Positions 1 through 7,256 of a stretch of 15,233 nt of DNA are shown here, piece by piece. The notes beneath the pieces are model-generated. The model saw only the letters and a program-made list of their open reading frames with translations, ran no database searches and was not told the origin of the DNA. Source of the stretch: Tieghemiomyces parasiticus (taxonomy: Eukaryota; Kickxellomycota; Dimargaritomycetes; Dimargaritales; Dimargaritaceae); assembly GCA_027575765.1 (NCBI GenBank), contig JANBPT010001070.1, positions 1 through 15,233 on the forward strand, given 5' to 3'. Made by a program: the position numbers and the translations under genes. The first letter of the stretch is position 1. Each line of letters opens with the position of its first letter.

Positions 1-6
1 TCCCTC

Positions 7-215
7 TTACATTTTATGTGGAGTCCAGATGAACTTAGGACTCTTAAAGATTCCTGGTGGGCAGACGCAGTTAGAGCAAGCCACCAGAATGCATTAGCAC
101 GTCTGCAGCCCAGCAGATGAACCAAATGGTGACACCAAGATATGGGAAAGCCAATACAGGTTGAGTATATGGTCAGGCCACTTCTCCCACCAATGATGGG
201 CCATTTTCCCATGGC
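7..215 (+). repeat. Left arm of ~1.6-kb inverted repeat
   Basis: This stretch matches, in reverse complement, bases 1395-1597. The best block is 38-61 (GGACTC...GGTGGG) against 1554-1577, with 22 of 24 identical; both differences are transitions. The next 12-13 bases inward differ only by transitions. Further collinear anchors are 137-152 against 1471-1486 (ATGGGAAA core) and 185-194 against 1429-1438 (CCCACCAAT). All anchors give a common centre near 808-812. A ~25-bp block is missing from this arm around base 85 relative to the right arm. The homology appears to run off the window start, so the arm is probably incomplete here. It could be a MITE or foldback transposon end, or an inverted duplication of DNA flanking a tRNA gene. 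Confidence 0.75.
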
Positions 216-529
216 TTGGTCCAACACCAACTTTTTGATTATCTAGCCAAAAACATTTTGATTATTGGTGTAACTAGAGGGTCACCAAAGTTACGCAATC
301 AAAACAAAAACAACTTTAGTTTAGTATCATATATATACCCAGGACATCAGTACTACTATGGTCTGGGAGTGTTTCCCCTACCCTGCCTCGGGGTACCCAG
401 TTCTTCATTAAAACCGGTTTATATATCTATTCTTCACATTTTTGTGTGGTGCCGACACCTGCTTTGCCTCTTGAAGGTATCTGATGGGCACATCAACACG
501 GGGAAAACGTAAACACTAGCCAACCCTTC

Positions 530-700
530 TAAGGGGAAAGCTAGGATCAAAGTTTTAAGATTACACACTTTATGCAGGGGGATGCAGATCCTTCCCCGCG
601 CACAAGTATAAAAGCAAGCCCGCGCAGTTAGGCAAGGGCTCACCAGCTATTTTTTCTATTTTTCTGATATTTTGGTAAAACTTTACTTTATTTTTATTTT
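530..700 (+). repeat. TATA-containing direct repeat, unit 1 (weak)
   Basis: The unit holds a GGGGAAAGC motif, then TATAAAAG at 607-614, then a GC-rich stretch and AGCTATT. The same order recurs at 960-1150 (GGGGAGAGGC, TATATAAG, GGGCCC, AGCTTATT), about 436 bp downstream in the same orientation. No open frame of note follows. The arrangement could be decayed LTR-like promoter copies or a chance pair of TATA elements. Identity is low outside the named motifs. Confidence 0.3.
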
Positions 701-800
701 ATTCTTTGTATCAATAATCATGCCATACTTGTCCCATACTATTTACTTTTGACACTTCTGTAAACAATCCTGTCCATTGACAAATTTTCCCTGAATTGCT

Positions 801-834
801 GTTGGGCCCAGACCATTGTTGTGTACGGCCCAAC
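801..834. repeat. Central hairpin of the inverted repeat
   Basis: A perfect 8-bp stem GTTGGGCC (801-808) / GGCCCAAC (827-834) encloses an 18-base loop. Its centre (817.5) lies within a few bases of the centre predicted by the outer arms at 7-215 and 1395-1597. This suggests that the whole 1.6 kb was once a single palindrome. Confidence 0.5.
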
Positions 835-959
835 CAAAGACCTCCGCCTAGGGCTGAGCACCACATTTTTGTGAAGCCAAGCACGGCTTCTACCTTTGAG
901 GAACTGTAATAGGCCGCGCCTATACAACCGTTAAAAGAAAAAGGAGGAAAGAGACCAGG

Positions 960-1150
960 CGACCTTGGGGAGAGGCCTGGAAGAGACGGAGGACCAGTCA
1001 GGCCCTCCACCAATTAGCGTAGATCATCCATTATAGTTATAGTATATAAGTCGGGCCCAAGTATGCAACACAGGGCCCGGCAGCTTATTCCCCCGTTTCT
1101 ATCCCATAGTGCCATCCGTTGGCACTATTTCGCTAGTAAAGTCTATTACC
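960..1150 (+). repeat. TATA-containing direct repeat, unit 2 (weak)
   Basis: This is the second unit of the pair described at 530-700. TATATAAG lies at 1043-1050, followed by two GGGCCC-type motifs (1053-1058 and 1073-1078). A perfect 6-bp hairpin, AGTGCC / GGCACT, lies at 1108-1125 with a 7-base loop. No gene is recognised downstream before the tRNA at 1607. The match to unit 1 is motif-level only. Confidence 0.3.
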
Positions 1151-1394
1151 AATATTCCCTTAAGCTTGCTTGTTGGTAAACGTTCATAGATTTCACTCAA
1201 GGTTTTCTCCGTCAATAGTTAACCTACCAAACTTTGCGTTACAGATTCGGATAGCGCTGGCCCGACTGTACATTTGTGAATTCTCCACTTTGACCCGGAG
1301 GTTCTTTTGAAGGCGGGACCGGCTTCCAGATACCGGTCCGCTTTACAGAATTTATGGTTCTGATATAGTAGACTTGGACTTTACCTTGAGAAAA

Positions 1395-1597
1395 TCTAAT
1401 GTGGTGGTTCCCAATCACCACACTGCTTATTGGTGGGGGGTTGGCCGGATCTGCGTTTTACAGGTGTAGGGATTTTCCCATGTCTTTTGGAGACGCGTTT
1501 GCATTCCCTGGTGGGGTTAACGACGCGTTAGCGTGTCTGGGTAGTTGTGCTTACCCACCAGGAATCTTCAGGAGTCCAGATACTATCTGAGCCCTAC
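1395..1597 (-). repeat. Right arm of ~1.6-kb inverted repeat
   Basis: This is the reverse-complement partner of 7-215 (anchors given there). It also carries internal foldbacks: TGTGGTG/CACCACA near 1399-1421, CCTGGTGGG (1507-1515) with CCCACCAGG (1554-1562), and a near-palindrome around 1571-1594. The arm stops about 10 bases short of the initiator tRNA gene at 1607. Confidence 0.75.
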
Positions 1598-1606
1598 AAA
1601 ATATCG

Positions 1607-1678
1607 AGCGGAGTGGCGCAGCGGAAGCGCGCAGGGCTCATAACCCTGAGGTCCTACGATCGAAACGTAGCTTCGCTA
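1607..1678 (+). tRNA. Initiator tRNA-Met (anticodon CAT)
   Basis: A complete 72-nt cloverleaf can be folded. The 7-bp acceptor stem is 1607-1613 / 1671-1677 with one G-T wobble, and the discriminator A is 1678. The D stem GCGC is 1616-1619 / 1627-1630. The anticodon stem CAGGG / CCCTG is 1632-1636 / 1644-1648, with CAT at 1639-1641. The variable loop has five bases, and the T stem CTACG / CGTAG encloses the loop ATCGAAA. Four features mark it as the cytoplasmic initiator rather than the elongator: the A1-T72 pair, three G-C pairs closing the anticodon stem, A at position 54 (ATCGAAA in place of TTCRANN), and A at position 60. There is no intron. CCA is not encoded, as expected for a eukaryotic nuclear gene. 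It delivers methionine to the start codon with eIF2. Confidence 0.95.
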
Positions 1679-1682
1679 AGAC

Positions 1683-1686
1683 TTTT
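1683..1686 (+). terminator. RNA polymerase III terminator of tRNA-iMet
   Basis: A TTTT run begins 5 bases after the tRNA 3' end. This is the usual position and form of a Pol III stop. At four Ts it is the minimal length. Confidence 0.7.
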
Positions 1687-1804
1687 GGCCCCCGATAATT
1701 GACCACCTGTTATCAACATTATCTTATACTTGGTCCCTGTAGATATTGCCAGTGGGCGTCGAAAACGCGTTTTGTTGCGCTCTCTTTTGGTCATTGTTGT
1801 AAGA

Positions 1805-2092
1805 AAAATTCCAGAGGAGTAATAAAGGGTTTATTGATGAGATATCTTGTTTTTATTTTGCAAGTGGTGAGGTGTGTGCTTTATCTACCTGAGAGTAGTT
1901 GGCTGTGCATTCGTGGTGAGTGAGTGACCTTCGTGAGTCCTTGGTCATGGGTCTTGCAAGGGTACTTGGCGAGTCAGTAGGAGGGGCGCGGTGGATTTGA
2001 GGTGCATGGGAGGGCGTCTCGGCGCAAAAGGGATGTAGGCCGATGCAGAAGGTATTAAGAGGTTTCGCACCTCTTCCGGTTACCACACCACC
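1805..2092 (+). repeat. Dispersed repeat R1, copy A
   Basis: This copy aligns in the same orientation with copy B (6705-7047) and inverted with copy C (7117-7256). Shared landmarks in order are an agaGGAG start, TTTTTGCAA-like, GTGTGC, TTCGTGG, gAGTCCT.GGTC, GCATrGG..GGCG and a TACCACAyCA end. By eye, identity to copy B is roughly 60-65%, so this is the most diverged copy. On the - strand a reading frame stays open through both A (2086-1853) and B (7044-6835), and the two peptides share spaced residues (AP.AP.I, STL). I see no convincing coding constraint. It could be a SINE, MITE or solo-LTR family. Confidence 0.6.
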
Positions 2093-2106
2093 TTTAACTA
2101 ATTGTA

Positions 2107-2196
2107 ATGGTTACCCTTTTGCAACCACCAAAGGCTCTTGGTGTCAAAAGCTGCAAAATTATGGGGCGTAACTCCCCCTTTCGCAAAAGTAACCAT
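2107..2196. repeat. 90-bp foldback element
   Basis: The ends are inverted copies: ATGGTTAC..TTTTGC (2107-2122, with a 2-base insert) and GCAAAAGTAACCAT (2183-2196). Inside is a further hairpin, CACCAA/TTGGTG, near 2126-2143. Nothing coding is visible. It resembles a very small MITE-like foldback and begins 15 bases after R1 copy A ends. Confidence 0.5.
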
Positions 2197-2962
2197 GGCC
2201 AAGTGATAAACTTCCTGCCCTGGATACTTCGATGTTAAGGGCGCCCAGAAGTACCAACTTGAGCATAAAAGAGTCTAGCGCCGCTCAAGCAAATAATCAC
2301 CCTTCTACTGAGCATCACTTTGTATTTATACCCACTTCTACTACCGTTGTTACCCTCCATGCGCCGAAAGGTAAGCTTTTAAATAATCTAGCCCTACTTC
2401 CTTTACTACTAGCCATCTACGCCATCGTTAATATCAACACGTTCCACCATTGCCAATAACTTTACTCGCCTTCTCTGGGGGCCTGTCTTCCTCCGCCCCC
2501 TCAGCACACTTTTCTTGCGACCGTTAAAATGCCCTAAAATGGCTGCTTGTCTTCTCCCTGTAGGGAGGTCGGCCCCTTTCATTACATCCGTCACCACCCG
2601 GTGACGCACAGAAACAAGACCACAAAAATCAAGTGTGCCCCTACTCAGCCTCTCCGAGCCACCGCCCGACAGACGTTACCAAGCCTTTCGTGGAACCGCC
2701 AGAGGCACTCATTCGACCATGACCTCCACCAATTAGCATCTAATATCAGCTCGGGCTCCCACCCTCCTCCTTGGTGCAGCCGCCGCCTGTTAACCTACTA
2801 TACGTACCGTTTGGCATTTGTAGCACTCCCCTCCTCTGGCTGGCCATCCGCCTCTTCAATAAACCCTCCCTGTCTGTCCCCTTGTCCAGCCGGTGCCATG
2901 CCCCATTGGCGGGCACCGCAACTTATCATCTTTCCCTGTGTCCCCGTCGAGTGTGACCGGGC
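2197..2962. other. Intergenic, no recognised gene
   Basis: The sequence is pyrimidine-rich on the + strand. The longest + frame (2547-2966) has no recognisable motif and a composition typical of non-coding C-rich DNA. I looked on the - strand for a continuation of the fragment at 2963-3223, such as a catalytic H..W or Q..DC block, and found none. Confidence 0.5.
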
Positions 2963-3223
2963 TTAATCTATGGGTGATGGGTCCCTTTGTGACCCCGACG
3001 ACCCACCTTGTTTTCTATTCATACAGTCGTTGGTAAGCCAGCCCTCTTCACTGCCGTATAACGCACTACATGAGATACCATAGAGGTCACCCGATATCAT
3101 GTATCGTGTATCGACGAAGGGGTCCAGAATGAAGCCATGCTCCTTCCAATCCTCTAGCTCGGGGACCGTTGGCTGTTTATTTAAAAATCTAAAGGCCGTA
3201 TATTGAATTAAGGGACCCGATCC
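2963..3223 (-). pseudogene. Coding-like fragment, possibly Ulp1/C48 peptidase N-terminus
   Basis: Reading the - strand from 3223 down to the TAA at 2963-2965 gives 86 codons without a stop and with protein-like composition: a hydrophobic/acidic alternation and FILDPFVDTRY, then GDLYGI, then EGWLTNDCMN at about 3049-3017. In Ulp1/SENP-type cysteine peptidases the catalytic domain opens with a short strand and a WLND..I motif, which WLTNDCMN resembles. The later catalytic His, Asp and Cys blocks are absent. There is no convincing start codon: the only Met residues are internal. A possible splice donor, AAG|GTGGGT, lies at about 3009-3001. The piece is either an exon of an unrecognised gene, a relic of a transposon-borne or duplicated peptidase gene, or a chance open frame. 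The family call is weak. Confidence 0.3.
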
Positions 3224-3547
3224 TCATTGTTGCCGATGGGTCGGCTAGAGAATTTGGTGTAAAAATAGGCACACCCTGACCCCACGGCTCTGGGTCTACG
3301 GAAGATTCGCCCGCCCATGGTGATTAGGCCGAGCACGAAAGTGGGCGAGTGTAACCTAAAGCCTTGAGCTGGCTGGGGCCCTCGGGTGCGCTCACAGTGC
3401 TCCTCGTCAAGGAATCGCAAGGGGGTACTACTGGCGATGGCAGCCGACCGTTCCGACGGGCCCTTCCGATCTGGACCGCGCCCCTCCCCCGCCCTCCATT
3501 CAACCGCGCGATATCCGTTCCTCGTTTCCCTTTCCACGCCAGTTCCC
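3224..3547. other. Intergenic, upstream region of the secreted-protein gene
   Basis: No gene is recognised. Both strands are open over part of 3208-3612, but the translations are Arg/Pro-rich and have the look of GC-rich shadow frames. The promoter of the gene at 3723 presumably lies in the 3' part. Confidence 0.4.
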
Positions 3548-3557
3548 TATATATAAA
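3548..3557 (+). promoter_or_regulatory. TATA box of the 3723 gene
   Basis: TATATATAAA followed by G lies 166 bp before the ATG at 3723. The intervening leader is pyrimidine-rich (CTCCCTCCCTCCC just before the start codon), as in many fungal 5' leaders. A transcription start around 3580-3600 would fit. This is inferred from motif and position only. Confidence 0.55.
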
Positions 3558-3722
3558 GAAGGGGCTGGCCTCTCATTTCGTCATTAAATTCAACGCTAAC
3601 CAGGCCTGCTGAACTACTCTACCCCTCGCTTGGTGTACCCCTTTCCTCACTTCTTGCCATCTTGACGGCCTCACCCTCCTTTACGCTCCACTCCCCTCCC
3701 TCCCTCCCTACCCATCCCCGTC

Positions 3723-5753
3723 ATGAAATCCGCCCTTTTCTTCGCGTTTGGGACCCTGGCGCTTCAGCAGAAACTCGTTTCGGGCACAACTGAGTTCCAT
3801 GAGCCAAAGGGTTTTAAACGTTTCCCCAATGAGATTTTTAGAATAATTGGCGAGCATGCGCCTCTTTACCAGCATGAAGAGCTCGGCCACGCTTTGCATA
3901 TTCCCAATAATGTGATTCCTTCTTTGATGCGCGATTCCAATATTCATAAGGTAGGTATTCCAACGGCACCACATTGACGCTGGACAGGGGCAGGTCGGGG
4001 GCGAGCCTCCCATCATAGTGCCGTGGTCCACGTCCAATGATGGTACATACCGTAGTGCACTACCTCCTGGTATTTCCTGCAGACGACACAGGCTCCCTTT
4101 CGGATTGCCCTGTAATACTTTTTGTTACTTTCCTAACCACTTTCTCCTTCGCCATGCTACCGAACTTGCCTCTTCCACTCTGGCCTATGCTGCCCTTAGG
4201 TTCTTGAGGTGGAGAGTAAAAGTATCTCGAGCCGTACCGAACCGTGGTTCAAAAAATGGGTCAGCCACAAGTCGCCTCCGGACTATGTTGAGCGAACCAT
4301 GGGGGAAATAGAAAACGATGAAAGAGAAGACGCAGCATTAGACGCCGACTTCGAATGGCTGGAGTTCCACCCCCCTGTGGCGGGCGAAGACGAAGCAGAA
4401 CGGTTGGAGATCAACCTCCCTGTGGCGGGCGAAGACGAAGCAGAACGGTTGGAGATCAACCTCCCTGTGGCGGGCGAAGACGAAGCAGAACGGTTGGAGA
4501 TCAACCTCCCTGTGGCGGGCGAAGACGAAGCAGATCGGTTGGTTCGTGAACAACGACTTCCGCGACGCGTACTAGCTCAAGACTACCGGATACTTCGCGA
4601 CACCTACCTCGACGATGGCGTCCGCGACGACGACATCACGGCAATCAGAGAGTACATGCAAGACACAATCTGGCCCGCTGCGAAACCCCTCGTAGAGGCC
4701 ATCCTTTATCGGCAGCTCTTACATCGAACTTTACTCAACCACGGTGTTACCCCGCTTGGCAACGTTTACGCTAAAGCCCAAGTGTCGTCTTATCCGTCCT
4801 ACCCACACCCATCCGAGGAAAACGTGGAGGGCGTCACGATTGTGAGCGCCGGGGATTTCGCGGCTTACCGCCCAGGTGTGGAAGCAGCGATTTCTAATCC
4901 AGGTGATTGCATGAATACCTTCCTGCCGAGGGCCATACGTGAGTTCCGCCCCGAGCTACTCAAAATCAACGACGCCGTTCGACTGATCAAGTTCAACGAA
5001 ATATACGCTACTGATAAGGATGACCCGGCCCTGCATTTCCCTCTGGCACTGCTTCTCGGTGACATTCGTTATCTGAATAGCCTACAACAGGTCCTAGTAA
5101 GAAACATTGGTATGTACGGGGTGATGGACATTCTTCACAAAGGCTCAGCCATCCCGACCGGGCATCTTCAATTCATGGAATTCCTCGCCAATCGCCAAGT
5201 TACCAGGAGTGCCGTTGATAAAGCTAGGCTTGGTGATGAAGATCCCACTTTGGCGCAGGTCAAGAATCAGATGCAAAGGAACGCCGACTGGCGGACCTTT
5301 AGGAATGTGGGTTCTCTTTACGAAAGAAAAGTACTATGTGTGCTCCGTCAGTCGATAGTGGTTGCGTTTGCCGCATTGGGGATGGTTGGTCACCTCGATG
5401 CGTACATAAACAAGCGAGACTTGGACGGTAAACTCCGATTCCGCCGTCCTGAAGAGCCGGGAATCGCTATACTCGTCGCCGACCGTTTAAAGCGGCCTGA
5501 TCACGTTGATAAGATCCAGAGCTGGTACGGTGGTCTTTCAGATTCTGAAATATGCCATCTGAAAGGTTCGGGCCTGTACCTGGGCTGGGAGCCACGTACC
5601 GAAAGTGTTAAGTGCCTCGTCCAGAGGTGTAAGGATCCTAAGCCTAAAGCCTACTTCATAAACGATCTCCCAGTGTACATTGGCGCCGATGATAAGCTCT
5701 ACTTTTTGACCTACGACTCCATGGTCACGACCGAACCGACTACCCTCCAGTAA
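3723..5753 (+). CDS. Predicted secreted protein with 15-aa tandem repeats, two exons
   Basis: The gene is read as join(3723..3950, 4200..5753), 593 aa. Exon 1 starts at the ATG after the CT-rich leader and ends ...NIHK before a GTAGGT donor. A CTAAC branch site (4133-4137), a pyrimidine tract and TAG at 4197-4199 precede exon 2. The phase is 0 on both sides, and the exon 2 frame is closed by that same TAG, which supports splicing. An AG at 4208 would be an equally in-frame alternative, three codons shorter. Residues 1-21 form a good signal peptide: Lys2, a Phe/Ala/Leu core and VSG before the cut. Residues 34-43 (FPNEIFRIIG) faintly recall an F-box opening, which would be odd on a secreted protein. 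Residues 131-190 are four 15-residue acidic repeats. The remainder (about 195-593) is a mixed helical-looking globular region that I do not recognise. Without splicing, the first ATG would be 4299 (484 aa, no signal peptide). The function is unknown. Its 3' end may be duplicated in inverted form downstream. Confidence 0.8.
3951..4199 (+). other. Intron of the secreted-protein gene
   Basis: The intron is 249 nt, with donor GTAGGT, branch CTAAC at 4133-4137 and acceptor CCCTTAG. It is phase 0. It contains stops in the coding frame, so retention would truncate the protein soon after residue 76. Confidence 0.75.
4362..4541 (+). repeat. Four 45-bp tandem repeats in coding frame
   Basis: The units are 4362-4406, 4407-4451, 4452-4496 and 4497-4541. 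Each encodes E-[IF]-[NH]-[LP]-PVAGEDEA-[ED]-RL. Units 2 and 3 are identical at DNA level. Unit 1 differs at its first codons and unit 4 by one GAA-to-GAT change. The unit is a multiple of three, so copy changes keep the frame. All three forward frames and two reverse frames stay open here, a side effect of the repeat. Confidence 0.97.
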
Positions 5754-7050
5754 ACGCATCGCTAAAGGATGCCTACGTTGTTATATTGAATTTTTTTGTT
5801 TCGATGTTTTGGCCCGTCTTACCAATGGACACCTGTCTGTTCATTACCTTATATACATGGTACTAAATTCTGGTGTTTAGCGAAACTTGAAATAACAGCC
5901 ATTAGGCCTGGATACGGGAGCTAGAAGTATCCAAGGCAAAGAATCGAATGGGCTATACCATTTTAAAAAAGGATCATTCCTCACTTTACAGTTCCCATAT
6001 TTGCCTTGCTCCCGTGTCGACTTGTGGAACCTCATCCTCCCCCCCCCGCCCAGCCCTAATGTACCAACCGTGGTGAGCGGTGCCTGGTTATATATATATA
6101 TAGTCAAAGCGCCGCTAGGAAGAATATCTGTATAAATATATTATCAGAACTGACCTCCATGCTGGACTCGATACCCCTTGCCGCATCGTCATCAACTGGT
6201 GACTAGCTCGCTATCGTACGGGTCCACTACTCCCTTGAAGGCAACCCCTCCCCCCTGTCTGACCGCTCACCAGACAACCTTGGCGCGTACAATGGGACCG
6301 TAGTCCCGAGAGTGCCAAAGGTTTACCCTCGATTGCCTTCCAAACGACTAGACACATGGCTGCCACGCTTTCCTTAGCTTCCGGCGCAGGGACCTGGGGT
6401 TATGTATTCACCTCAAGCGCCGGGCCTTCCGCAATCTCACCGACAGCCGGTGCAACCGGCGAGTACGTTGTGTCGTCAATTGCCTAGAGAAATTCGACAG
6501 AGCTGGTGGGTTCCTACGGCACCCCTCCATTGTCACACACGACTGCATGCCTGGGTATATTTTGACGGTTCACTTGCTGGTTTTAGAATTCCCGGAGGCG
6601 GCATTATAAATGGTGACCCTATTGCAATTCAGACCCACCAGGGTTGTGCCATACTCAAGGTGGTGTGGATAGTTTATTTTTGCGAATGTCGCTGAGGTTG
6701 GCGGAATGCCGGAGGAGAACTCAATTGTTTATCTGAAGTGCAAGGGTAGAGAAGGAGAGAAGGCGTTTTTGCAACTGGTGTTGGGTGTGCCTTATTAGCC
6801 GGATGGCAATTGGCGTGTTTGCGTGGGTTCGTGGCTAGTTGTGAGTACTCTCGGGGAGTCCTCGGTCGGGTGGGCTCCGGTGGAAAACCGTGGAAGACTG
6901 GTGGCGGAAGACTAACGTAGATGGGTCATGTTGGGGGGTGAGATCAATCTCAGGCGCATAGGCAGGCGCCTTGGTGTAAGAGGAACGTGGCCCCGTCAGC
7001 AGGAGGTGCATATTGAGGCTTAGCGACTCTTTCGGATACCACATCAGCAG
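5513..7050 (+). repeat. Left arm of giant imperfect palindrome
   Basis: The arm pairs in reverse complement with 7117-8254. Anchors with a shared centre near 6880-6925 are: 5880-5901 / 7930-7951; 5921-5950 / 7881-7910 (24 of 30 identical); 5957-5978 / about 7850-7875; 6159-6185 / about 7653-7685; 6228-6240 / 7604-7616 (13 of 13, TACTCCCTTGAAG); and 6275-6285 / 7565-7575 (11 of 11). The inner arms are R1 copies B and C, centred at 7083. The shift of the centre implies about 320 bp missing from the right arm near 7253-7310. Weaker outer anchors (5764-5774 / 8060-8070 and 5719-5725 / 8091-8097, then 5604, 5577 and 5513) enter the 3' coding end of the secreted-protein gene. The arm also holds a 9-base C run (6039-6047) and (TA)7 at 6089-6102. 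No intact gene is visible between 5754 and 8458. Confidence 0.75.
6705..7047 (+). repeat. Dispersed repeat R1, copy B
   Basis: This copy has the same orientation as copy A and is the inner left arm of the palindrome. Bases 6914-6930 (AACGTAGATGGGTCATG) match 7236-7252 exactly when inverted. Over about 108 aligned bases B and C differ at roughly 16 positions, about three quarters of them transitions (near 85% identity, counted by eye). Confidence 0.75.
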
Positions 7051-7116
7051 ACAGTTGAAGTATATAATTCTGGTCTATTATCAGATGACATTTGGTAGTA
7101 GTATGTCTGTGAAATC

Positions 7117-7256
7117 GTATAATATCGTGTCCGAAAGAAATACCGGGCCTTAATATGTACCTCCTGCGGACGGGGCCACGTTCCTCCTACACCGAGGCGC
7201 CTGCCTAAACACCTCAGATTGGCCTCCCCCTCCGACATGACCCATCTACGTTAGAG
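7117..7256 (-). repeat. Dispersed repeat R1, copy C (truncated)
   Basis: This is the inverted partner of copy B, covering only the 3' half of R1. The - strand frame that is open in A and B is interrupted here by a TAA (TAT in copy B), which argues against coding use. About 70 bp of unrelated AT-rich spacer (7048-7116) separates B from C. Confidence 0.75.

Noticed and set aside
20..1581. An 11-base direct repeat, GGAGTCCAGAT, at 20-30 and 1571-1581 as a Mutator-like target-site duplication.
   Set aside because: Both copies lie in a near-palindrome (GGAGTCCAGAT.CTATCTGAGCCC on the right), and arm homology continues beyond them on both sides. The direct repeat therefore follows from the palindrome and does not mark an insertion site.
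7..1597. Repeat-induced point mutation as the cause of the transition-only differences.
   Set aside because: The changes run in both directions between the arms, without the CpA bias one would expect, and RIP is established mainly in Pezizomycotina. Two short copies are too little to judge.
3208..3537. A 109-codon - strand frame upstream of the secreted-protein gene.
   Set aside because: It is Arg/Pro/Gly-rich with no motif, as expected of a shadow in GC-rich DNA. It is in a different frame from the coding-like stretch at 2963-3223, and no junction joins them cleanly.
4283..4553. Several overlapping frames on both strands across 4283-4553.
   Set aside because: They are by-products of the 45-bp tandem repeat, whose length keeps every frame periodic and open.
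6300..6480. The + strand frame has GYVF..SAG and GEYVVSSIA, reminiscent of Ty1/copia RNase H.
   Set aside because: The match is a handful of common residues, is broken by a stop, lacks the catalytic acidic residues in place, and is not kept in the inverted partner arm.
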